A stretch of 64,000 nucleotides of DNA, taken from Candidatus Poribacteria bacterium (GTDB lineage Bacteria; Poribacteria; WGA-4E; UBA9662). The position numbers and the translations under genes are program-made. The stretch covers positions 1-64,000 of the forward strand of contig JASMLX010000011.1 in the NCBI GenBank assembly GCA_030748495.1, in the 5' to 3' direction. Positions 57,416 through 64,000 of the stretch are shown piece after piece (the first letter of the stretch is position 1; every line of letters starts with the position of its first letter). The notes beneath the pieces are model-generated. The model saw only the letters and a program-made list of their open reading frames with translations. It had not been told where the DNA came from and did no database searches.

Positions 57416-57795
57416 ATTCTAAAATCGCAGTTGGTAAAATCGGTGAGTCGTTAGCTGCTGACTATCTCCAAAACTGCGGTCATCAGATCTACGAACGCAA
57501 CTACCGCACCCGATTCGGAGAAGTAGACCTCGTTACGAAGCAGGTAGACCGCTTAGTTTTTGTGGAAGTAAAGACCCGTCGGAGCGAGAGGTATGGGCTT
57601 CCACAAGCTGCTGTTACTCCTAAAAAGCAGCAACAGATTTCAGCGGTTGCTGCCCATTATTTACAAGTTAATCAGCTGTTTGACCAACCTTGTCGCTTCG
57701 ATGTGGTAGCGATTCGGCTCAATTGGCAAAATCGGCTAATCGATCTTCAACACATCGAAAATGCGTTTCTCTATGTTGCGGCAACAGAATCTTAA
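57412..57795 (+). CDS. yraN: YraN-family (UPF0102) nuclease-like protein
   Basis: A small protein with a PD-(D/E)XK-type fold. IYERNYRTRFGEVDLVTKQ and LVFVEVKTRRSERYG give the E-x-D and E-V-K catalytic core; QAAVTPKKQQQISAVA is also conserved. YraN is often next to rnhB, as here, where the two overlap by 4 bases. The precise function is unknown. It is the last gene of the rightward cluster. Confidence 0.93.
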   Translation: MNSKIAVGKIGESLAADYLQNCGHQIYERNYRTRFGEVDLVTKQVDRLVFVEVKTRRSERYGLPQAAVTPKKQQQISAVAAHYLQVNQLFDQPCRFDVVAIRLNWQNRLIDLQHIENAFLYVAATES

Positions 57796-57861
57796 GCATC
57801 TCAAGAAAGATTCAAGTAACCTAGACCTACAGATCTAAACCGGTATTTGAATTGAGGCATG

Positions 57862-57896
57862 AAAAAGCGGGTTACCAGTTCACGTGGTAACCCGCT
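57862..57896 (-). terminator. Rho-independent terminator for the sigma-factor gene
   Basis: AGCGGGTTACCA pairs with TGGTAACCCGCT over a 7-base loop (57866-57896), a perfect 12-bp stem. On the minus strand the hairpin is followed by TTTTTC, which makes it an intrinsic terminator for the leftward sigma-70 gene ending at 57936. In the plus direction no T-run follows, but the stem could still slow polymerase leaving yraN. Confidence 0.88.
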
Positions 57897-57935
57897 AGGT
57901 TGTGATCCAATCTGAGTATGTAGTCGTTTCCTAAG

Positions 57936-59243
57936 TTAGAGGATCTCTTTCAACAGCGGTTCGCGTGTTGGGTGGCGCAGCTTTCTCAGTGCTTCATCCT
58001 CGATTTGTCGGACTCGCTCCCGGCTAATTCCTAGCCGTCGACCAATTTCAGCTAACGTGTACTCGGTGCCATCGTTCAATCCATAGCGGAGTTGAATCAC
58101 CAGCTTCTCCCGTTCCGTCAGCGTATTTAGCACTTTCTCTAGAGACTCTTTATCTGAATTGACTAATAATTCATCCTCGGGTGAAGCCTGCTCTTCGTCT
58201 GGCAATAAATCTGAAATCGTCGCATCTGGAGAGGATTCACTTAATGGTGAGTCCAGCGAAACAGTACGGCGAGTACTTTGGATAATCTCGACTACCCGCT
58301 CGACGTTCATTTCAACCCGCGCTGCGATTTCCTCGTTGTTAGGTTCGCGCTCTAATTCTCTAGCTAACTTAGCACGGGTAGCTTCGATAGTTCGGCGTGT
58401 TTCACCGACATAACAGGGAATACGGATAGTCTGGCTCTGTTGATCCAAGGCTCGTTTGATAGCTTGCATGATCCACCAAGTGGCATAGGTACTGAAGCGA
58501 AAACCTCTTGATAAATCGAACTTTTCAACTGCTTTCATCAAGCCGATACTACCTTCCTGCATCAAGTCCAGAAAAGTCAGTGCTGATTTGCTATGGTTGT
58601 GTTGCTTGGCAATGCTGGCAACCAGTAGAAGGTTGGCTTGGACAATCGCGTTTTTGGTTCCTTGTACCTGTTCCACCGCAATGTTCAGTTCTACCCACAA
58701 GTGGTCTAAGGTTTCCTCGCTAATAAAGTCGTCCTTAAATTGAGGTTCATCCTGAATATCTAACGGCTGCAGACCAGGTATATTGTCTGCGTATACTCGT
58801 ACTTTATAGTCTCGAATCTCCCGTCTCATATTATCGACTACAACCGAGAGATTCATTGGAGTCCACCAAGCTTCGACTCCCGTTAGCCCGTCTTTATTGG
58901 GGCGTCGTCGGGCCAACTTGGGCTTAGATCTTTCGACAATCGAGATTGGAAAGGATTCTAAAAGTTTAGTCACTCTTTTCCGATCCAGATTAAACTGTCG
59001 AAATAATCCTCTCTCTCTTTCCGGTGTCAATAGGGGGGTTTTGGCGATTTCTTGAAGATATGAGAAAGCCTCATCCTTCGTAGCCTCGTTACCATCCCCA
59101 TCTCGTTTGAACGTGGTAATCAACTCGCCCTCGCTCGTTAGATCCGTCGGGGCTGATAAGGGAGCGTAAACAGGCTCGACATCATCTTCTTCTTTGGCGT
59201 TGATACTTTCATTCTCATTAGCATGAAAGTGTCCTTCGTTCAT
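57936..59243 (-). CDS. Sigma-70 family RNA polymerase sigma factor (RpoD/SigA-like)
   Basis: Region 1.2 (FSYLQEIAKTPLLTPERERG) is followed by a ~100-residue non-conserved insert. Region 2 reads LDLMQEGSIGLMKAVEKFDL and then FRFSTYATWWIMQAIKRALD, the -10 recognition helix. Region 3 has EREPNNEEIAARVEM. Region 4 has EREKLVIQLRYGLNDG and YTLAEIGRRLGISRERVRQI, which binds the -35. No region 1.1 is recognisable. It is therefore a group 1 or 2 sigma factor, possibly the housekeeping one. Start at 59243 chosen for GGAGGAGG 8 bases upstream; an in-frame Met at 59276 is less likely. A clean intrinsic terminator follows. Confidence 0.93.
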   Translation of the reverse strand: MNEGHFHANENESINAKEEDDVEPVYAPLSAPTDLTSEGELITTFKRDGDGNEATKDEAFSYLQEIAKTPLLTPERERGLFRQFNLDRKRVTKLLESFPISIVERSKPKLARRRPNKDGLTGVEAWWTPMNLSVVVDNMRREIRDYKVRVYADNIPGLQPLDIQDEPQFKDDFISEETLDHLWVELNIAVEQVQGTKNAIVQANLLLVASIAKQHNHSKSALTFLDLMQEGSIGLMKAVEKFDLSRGFRFSTYATWWIMQAIKRALDQQSQTIRIPCYVGETRRTIEATRAKLARELEREPNNEEIAARVEMNVERVVEIIQSTRRTVSLDSPLSESSPDATISDLLPDEEQASPEDELLVNSDKESLEKVLNTLTEREKLVIQLRYGLNDGTEYTLAEIGRRLGISRERVRQIEDEALRKLRHPTREPLLKEIL

Positions 59244-59553
59244 TAGGTCTGCCTCCTCCAGAATTTTTCCTTGCAATCACATGATTTCCCTTCGCCATAA
59301 GGATTGCTTGTATTATATAATCTCTAATAGTTTGGAATGTTGGTTGTTTCATAACACCTACTCTATAATAGCGGATCTAAGTAACCATTCAGTTGGAGTT
59401 TTCAAGTTTAATGCATCTGACCAACAACCCAACTGGCAAGCAATCTTTTCGTCGCCACCGTCTAACTGACGAACAGAGGCCAGATTGGGTTTACGATAAT
59501 GGTCGTTTTTTTATTTTTTTTTCGCTAAATACAACTAAATGGTAGTTTAATTG

Positions 59554-60678
59554 ATGGATTGGCAAAAGTGGCGGACTCTTTTTCCGGTCACTGAAAGATA
59601 TATTTACCTCAATCACGCTGCGGTCTCACCGATTTCTTGTAGGACTCAGGCCGCAATGAATGCCTTCTTAGCGCACACTACTCATTACGGGTTCGAGGAT
59701 TTTGAGCCTTGGTTTGACCAAATCGAGTCGTGCCGGGGATTAGCCGCCCGGTTGATCGGCGCCTCGACCGACGAAATTGCCTTTACCAAGAATACGACCC
59801 AAGGTTTAATTTTAGCGGCTAACGGTATACAGTGGCAAGATGGAGACAACGTTATTATTACCGAAGCTGAGTTTCCGGCTAATGTTTATCCGTGGTGGAA
59901 CCTCAAAGATCTAGGCCTTGAAACCCGAATGGTAGCCGAAAAGGACAAACGTATCCTACTTGACGATATTGAAGCCGCTATTGACGATAAAACCCGTGCA
60001 GTTTCTATCAGTCACGTTGAGTTTGCTTCCGGTTTTCGCAACGATCTCCACCAGATCGGTGAAATTTGCCAAACTAAAAACCTTTGGTTTGTGGTAGATG
60101 CTATTCAGAGTTTGGGTGTCTTAGATCTAGATGTTAAAGCCTGTCAAATCGATATCTTGGTCGCCGACGGTCACAAATGGTTGTTAGCTCCCGAAGGGGC
60201 AGCCATCTTCTACTGCAATCTGCAAAAGCTAGATCTACTTCGTAATACCAATGTGGGTTGGGCTAGCGTCATTAACGAATCGGATTTCTTAACCCTTAAC
60301 CTCACCCAAAAATCCAATGCAGGCCGTTTTGAGGAAGGCTCCTACAATACAGTTGGACTATGTGGCTTACAGGCATCCCTATCATTGCTACTGGAAATTG
60401 GCCTTGCCAAGATAGAACAGCGCGTCTTAGACCTGACCAGTCACCTCATTTCGCACCTTGAAGAAAAGGGGTACCGTATTTTAAGTCCTACCGACCATCG
60501 AGACGAGAGGTCGGGGATTGTCGTTTTCCAAAGTGACCGTTTCTCCTCGGACCACCTGTATCAGATTTTAACCCACAACGCTGTTGCCTGCACCAATCGT
60601 GGTGGAATGATAAGGCTTGCCCCTCACTTCTACAATACTTACCAAGAACTGGATTTCGTGTCCCAGATTCTACCCTAG
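59554..60678 (+). CDS. Class V aminotransferase (cysteine desulfurase/epimerase-like)
   Basis: A PLP-dependent fold-type I enzyme. YIYLNHAAVSPISCRTQAAM opens it, FTKNTTQGLILAAN binds the cofactor phosphate, FVVDAIQSLGVLDLDVK carries the PLP-binding Asp and Gln, and VADGHKWLLAPEGAAIFYC the catalytic Lys. RFEEGSYNTVGLCGLQAS is also typical. It resembles isopenicillin-N-epimerase-like and SufS/NifS-like proteins. The short length (374 aa) and the lack of a recognisable reactive Cys loop (RxGxHC) in the C-terminal part argue against a true cysteine desulfurase; the segment reads ACTNRGGMIRLAPHFYNT. A start at TTG 59551 is possible. Substrate unknown. Confidence 0.85.
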   Translation: MDWQKWRTLFPVTERYIYLNHAAVSPISCRTQAAMNAFLAHTTHYGFEDFEPWFDQIESCRGLAARLIGASTDEIAFTKNTTQGLILAANGIQWQDGDNVIITEAEFPANVYPWWNLKDLGLETRMVAEKDKRILLDDIEAAIDDKTRAVSISHVEFASGFRNDLHQIGEICQTKNLWFVVDAIQSLGVLDLDVKACQIDILVADGHKWLLAPEGAAIFYCNLQKLDLLRNTNVGWASVINESDFLTLNLTQKSNAGRFEEGSYNTVGLCGLQASLSLLLEIGLAKIEQRVLDLTSHLISHLEEKGYRILSPTDHRDERSGIVVFQSDRFSSDHLYQILTHNAVACTNRGGMIRLAPHFYNTYQELDFVSQILP

Positions 60679-60688
60679 TTGTCTCTGG

Positions 60689-62167
60689 TTAATCATTGAT
60701 AATCAAATGTATTTCAATCCGGTTATTCTTCCCCTGGGCTAATAGTCTACCGCCATCTTCCTCTAGTCTCTGCAAATAAACATTTAAGTTACCTTTACGA
60801 ATATAATAGGTTTTTCCTTTTTTATCCACTAGGTACCAAAGATTTTCATCTCTACCTTTTTTGACCTCAAACTCCTCTGACAGGTTTTCGTTCCTTAAGC
60901 CAAAAGCCGTCTTGAGGCTCTTCATATACTTTTTACGATTCTCTCCGGCCTGCTTGTCTTTTTGACTGTTGCCTTTTTTTTCTGGGTTACTGACCAGATA
61001 CTGAATTTGGTAAAGAAAATCGCTTGATCTCGGATCAATACTGAATAGAAAATCCTCATTATTATCAGAAATTGAGAGCTGCCCCAGATCCTCCTGCCGA
61101 ATGAAATAGGAATGAGAGTTGTTAACAATCTTCCACCTATTTCTACGTTTAAGGATTGAATAATCGTCATTATGTTTGTAGGTGCCAACTTTCTCGACAT
61201 CAAAGTTTGAAGATAATTTACCGACGTTAAATCCTTCCCTATCGGTTGCTAGCGGGAAGGCAGAAAAAATATTACTGAGGTCTGCCTTATCCTCTGTGCC
61301 TTTACTGGTATTATCCGAACTATTTAATTCGCTCAAGGTCTCTAGCTTTACGATCCAGTCTGGCGGCAAACTAAATAAAAACCTCTCTTTCTCTGAGACC
61401 AATGGCAACCGATCTGCACAAGCTATAACAGATATCTTGTCTATCAACTCTTGTGGGAAATTTTCGATCCCTTCCTGGAGATAGTGACGTACATTGTTGG
61501 CACGGACAAAAGATACCTCCCAGTTGGAACGGAAACGAGAATTGGGATCTCGATCATCGGGATTCCGATCATCTGTATGCCCCTCAATTCGCACCTGCGT
61601 AAAGGTCTGATCTAGAACCTGAATAAAGGTATTGACACCAACGGTATTAGTGGGGGGAACAAGCAGTTCGGTAACTACCATTAAAAGCAGCCTTTCTGCG
61701 TCGGCAGTCAACTGGTTAGTATCATTATGGAAGAGTTTAATTCTACTTGCGTTCGGTTCGTCAAGATGCGTAGATCTCAAATTAACACTGCTGATAATAA
61801 TCCGAATCTTGTCGGCTTGCCTCTGGACTGCAATATTGGGATTTTTTTCACCCAACAGTTCCAGTTCTTTTATAAATTCCTGTCGGGCTAAAATGTCTTT
61901 AGGAACATCTCCCTGTCTCTGCATCGCTGCAATCACGGCCGAAACTGCGAAAGGATCTCCTTGCTTGATAGCCATAACGGCTGTCATTACAATAAAGAAA
62001 CATAACAACAATGAAACCATGTCGCTGAAAGATCCTTGCCAATTCCCCTTACCCTCCTTTGACTGTTGACCGGCATAGTCTATATCCCCCGATAAGCGTT
62101 CGATTTCTTGTTCTAGTTGCGAAACTTGTTCAGATAGATCTACTGGGGTGGTCGACTCGTCTGCCAT
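60689..62167 (-). CDS. MotB-like stator protein with an insertion in its OmpA domain
   Basis: After a Gln/Glu-rich cytoplasmic N-terminus, GSFSDMVSLLLCFFIVMTAV is the MotB membrane helix; D49 matches the ion-carrying Asp. The periplasmic OmpA/Pal-like domain begins near residue 165 and has VRIEGHTDDRNP (~190) and NWEVSFVRANNVRHYLQEG (~213-231). The domain is interrupted after ISVIACADRLPLV (~256); its last strand, NNRIEIHLI, appears only at ~481. The ~215-residue insert contains two imperfect repeats, RWKIVNNSHSYFIRQEDL and LWYLVDKKGKTYYIRKGNL. No such insert is usual in MotB. The start codon overlaps the end of the motA-like gene by one base. Confidence 0.88.
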   Translation of the reverse strand: MADESTTPVDLSEQVSQLEQEIERLSGDIDYAGQQSKEGKGNWQGSFSDMVSLLLCFFIVMTAVMAIKQGDPFAVSAVIAAMQRQGDVPKDILARQEFIKELELLGEKNPNIAVQRQADKIRIIISSVNLRSTHLDEPNASRIKLFHNDTNQLTADAERLLLMVVTELLVPPTNTVGVNTFIQVLDQTFTQVRIEGHTDDRNPDDRDPNSRFRSNWEVSFVRANNVRHYLQEGIENFPQELIDKISVIACADRLPLVSEKERFLFSLPPDWIVKLETLSELNSSDNTSKGTEDKADLSNIFSAFPLATDREGFNVGKLSSNFDVEKVGTYKHNDDYSILKRRNRWKIVNNSHSYFIRQEDLGQLSISDNNEDFLFSIDPRSSDFLYQIQYLVSNPEKKGNSQKDKQAGENRKKYMKSLKTAFGLRNENLSEEFEVKKGRDENLWYLVDKKGKTYYIRKGNLNVYLQRLEEDGGRLLAQGKNNRIEIHLIIND

Positions 62168-63012
62168 CAGGCTTCTTGGGCCGCTTCTGGGGGGGGCGCG
62201 GTCTGGTCGTTATCGCTGGCTGAAATGGAAGCCCATTGAACGGGAAGGTAGACCTTCAACTTGTCTCGCACCATATTTTCAGGTGTTTTTTTCATAATTA
62301 GGAGCGCCCCTTGCATAATCACATTCATCATGATGACCTGATCTTCGATTCTTTTCTCGACTTTAGTTGCAATCGGGCTAAAAAAGAAATTACTGAACAA
62401 TACACCATAAAACGTGGTCAGCAGGGCTGTTGCCATTCCACCGCCCAATCCCTGCATCAGTTTCTCTGTGTCTGAAGGGTCTAAACCCGACATCATCACC
62501 ACCAGACCAATCAAAGTTCCAAGGACACCAAAAGCGGGAGCGTTAGAGGACATATTTTGGATAATCTTGACCTGACCCGACAACCGTTGTTGCTCGTTCC
62601 GTATCTGTGCAGTCATAATGGAGCGAATATCGATTTCTGTATACCGATCCTCGACCATCTTTAATCCATCTTTGATGAACTGGTTCTCTGTGTATTCTTC
62701 AGCCATCGCCGACAGTCTAGAAGTTCCACCTCTAGCATAAGCCATAGAGATAGTCGCCATTTCGGTAATATACTGCTCTACTGCTGATTCATCTTCGGCA
62801 AAAGCCCTCTTGAAAGCGTCAATGACGTTTTTAACATCTTCGAGCGGGTAGGCTATAAAGGTAGCTGCAACGGTCATACCGAGGACGATCACCAAACTCG
62901 CCAAATCGGCAAAGAGAAGGAATTGGGCAAATTGAAATTTGACAGCGAGTAAGATGGAAACGATTAGAACCAGCAGGCCGACACCAAATCCAATTATCGT
63001 GCCGATGTTCAT
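62167..63012 (-). CDS. MotA/PomA-like proton or sodium channel subunit
   Basis: Four hydrophobic helices are seen: two near the start (IGFGVGLLVLIVSILLAVKF and LASLVIVLGMTVAATFIAYP) and two later (GVLGTLIGLVVMMSGL and TTFYGVLFSNFFFSPIATKV). A charged cytoplasmic loop lies between. The Pro of NAPAFGVLG and of SPIATK match the conserved prolines of MotA, and KTPENMVRDKLKVYL the conserved cytoplasmic tail. With MotB it would form a stator that uses ion flow to drive movement or apply force. The tail ends in an Ala/Pro/Glu-rich stretch. Five bases separate it from the upstream gene. Confidence 0.9.
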   Translation of the reverse strand: MNIGTIIGFGVGLLVLIVSILLAVKFQFAQFLLFADLASLVIVLGMTVAATFIAYPLEDVKNVIDAFKRAFAEDESAVEQYITEMATISMAYARGGTSRLSAMAEEYTENQFIKDGLKMVEDRYTEIDIRSIMTAQIRNEQQRLSGQVKIIQNMSSNAPAFGVLGTLIGLVVMMSGLDPSDTEKLMQGLGGGMATALLTTFYGVLFSNFFFSPIATKVEKRIEDQVIMMNVIMQGALLIMKKTPENMVRDKLKVYLPVQWASISASDNDQTAPPPEAAQEA

Positions 63013-63017
63013 GTGGA

Positions 63018-64000
63018 CTAGCCCTCAGCGGATGTGTCTGCCTGTTGCTCCGCTTGTTCGAGAATTTCCTTGGCAAGGTCGATAAGCATTTCTTCTAGTT
63101 CTTCAAACTCGACTTCATCGACCTCGAAACTATCGTCCAGTTGACCGAGTTCGTTCTTGACCTCTTTCCCGATTCGTGGTGGCAAACCGGAAAGAATTTT
63201 CTTCTGGAATTCCTCGCTCGTTTCTTCGTACTTAATCAGGGAAATCCATTGAAAGACCCCGACCTCTTCATTAGCTAGAATCTGTTTTAAAACCGCCCCT
63301 TTGAGGAAAGCAAGGTCAGTGAAAGATTCAATTTCGTCAACAGAGGTGATCACTTTTCTCTTGGCCTTAGCCGCAAAGAACTCAGGGCCAACTTCTGCTA
63401 ACCAGAGTTCTAAATCTTCCTTTTTGAAGGTCAACAACTCGGAAGGAAACTCACCGCCACCGATCTTATTCAGCACTTGCGTTTTCTCAACACCTGCGGC
63501 CTCAGTTAAGCCTACAATATCCATCAACACCGAACGCTGAACAAGCCGTTTTTCGATAAGTTCATCAATCTCGCCTGCGACATGTGTCAGCCGAGCCGTA
63601 AACTCTTTCGGATTAAACATAATTTGTCTCTTGGAGGCCTCTTCGCCTTCGATTCGGATGACAAAGCGGTTTTTCAGTTGCTCTAATATAAAAGCACAAT
63701 CCGAAGCGTCAAGAGCCAGGATCATGGCAGCTTGATCCAGAACCTCGTCGTAGAAGATGTTTGCCAACTCAGTTCCCATATCAGCCTTAGCGACTAGTGT
63801 TAAGACGCGACAAAAAGCTTCGCATATATGGTCAGTTCGCCCAGGCTGGATTTTATCGTTCATCGACTTCAAACGGTTGACTAGGGTCAAGACTAAGTGT
63901 TTAAGAATCGGATCCACCCCTTTGAACATCGTTAGGAGATGAGCCCGGCTCAAATTGATAACTTCGGTGCGGGTCAATGCTCGACAAGAAGCCGTTCGTG
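63018..64000 (-). CDS. Cyclic-nucleotide-binding protein with FliG-C-like domain (5' end outside the window)
   Basis: Frame remains open to the window edge. The first visible residues, RTASCRALTRTEVINLSRAH, and the following helix are the end of a cNMP-binding domain: PR(T/S)A phosphate-binding region, then beta strand and C-terminal helix. A middle region (~60-200) is helical with a small winged-helix-like segment (ILEQLKNRFVIRIEGEE). The last ~100 residues match FliG-C in pattern: SFTDLAFLKGAVLKQILANE, KKILSGLPPRIGKEVKNELG and LEEMLIDLAKEILEQAEQQ. FliG is the flagellar rotor protein contacted by MotA. Its genetic coupling with MotA- and MotB-like genes supports a motor-type role, possibly set by cAMP or c-di-AMP-type nucleotide. 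The upstream part, including the rest of the sensor domain, is missing. Confidence 0.75.
   Translation of the reverse strand, partial: RTASCRALTRTEVINLSRAHLLTMFKGVDPILKHLVLTLVNRLKSMNDKIQPGRTDHICEAFCRVLTLVAKADMGTELANIFYDEVLDQAAMILALDASDCAFILEQLKNRFVIRIEGEEASKRQIMFNPKEFTARLTHVAGEIDELIEKRLVQRSVLMDIVGLTEAAGVEKTQVLNKIGGGEFPSELLTFKKEDLELWLAEVGPEFFAAKAKRKVITSVDEIESFTDLAFLKGAVLKQILANEEVGVFQWISLIKYEETSEEFQKKILSGLPPRIGKEVKNELGQLDDSFEVDEVEFEELEEMLIDLAKEILEQAEQQADTSAEG

Noticed and set aside
61632..62069. 145-codon plus-strand frame over the MotB-like gene
   Set aside because: Opposite a strongly supported gene; Ser/Thr-rich shadow.
60689..63012. Zorya anti-phage system (ZorA/ZorB) as the identity of the MotA/MotB-like pair
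   Set aside because: The MotA-like protein is 281 aa without the long ZorA tail, and no ZorC/D/E-type gene is visible; the FliG-like neighbour points to a motor instead.

Overview
The window looks like a chromosome segment of an uncultivated bacterium of the Candidatus Poribacteria type. The evidence is circumstantial. It has very large secreted proteins ending in an NYPNPFNPETW-type FlgD/T9SS-like C-terminal domain, paired sulfatases, several Gfo/Idh/MocA oxidoreductases, UroD-like corrinoid methyltransferases, a GH127 enzyme and a DUF6785-like membrane protein. Taxonomy is an inference; no rRNA gene is present and I saw no tRNA.

Layout. (1) 0.1-5.7 kb, minus strand: a corrinoid methyl-transfer operon (corrinoid protein, RACo-type ferredoxin/ASKHA activator, UroD-like methyltransferase, then a repeat-rich gap, a 72-aa protein, a second UroD-like protein and a truncated VOC gene). 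(2) 6-13.7 kb: a decayed accessory zone with three dead transposases (IS481, IS630 and IS1 types), a dead secreted-protein gene, one intact Gfo/Idh/MocA gene and one intact sulfatase. (3) 14-29 kb: a giant parallel beta-helix secreted protein, a UMF1 transporter, a TPR lipoprotein, a membrane protein, DnaJ, an iolG-like dehydrogenase coupled to a GH127 arabinofuranosidase, and a minus-strand pair (UXS-type epimerase and GlmU-like nucleotidyltransferase). (4) 29.6-33 kb: a dead IS4/IS701-like transposase against a truncated ASST-like gene, then a sulfatase. (5) 33-49 kb: a Spy-like protein, amidohydrolase, Gfo/Idh/MocA, RimK-like ligase, a 1507-aa Ig/cadherin-like surface protein, acs, argH, a TIM-barrel isomerase and a beta-propeller protein. 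(6) 49.5-51 kb: a dead IS1182-type transposase. (7) 51.3-60.7 kb: a DUF6785-like membrane protein, then housekeeping genes ffh-rpsP-ylqD-trmD-rplS-rnhB-yraN, a convergent sigma-70 gene and a class V aminotransferase. (8) 60.7-64 kb, minus strand: a three-gene operon encoding a cyclic-nucleotide-binding/FliG-like fusion (cut by the window end), a MotA-type channel and a MotB-type protein whose OmpA domain carries a large insertion.

The best candidate for an undescribed system is region 8. A stator pair is coupled to a cyclic-nucleotide sensor carrying a FliG-C-like rotor domain, with no other flagellar gene visible. The second theme is decay: five transposase families, all broken, plus three broken host genes, lie between intact metabolic operons. 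Short palindromic repeats recur in several intergenic gaps and once over a stop codon.
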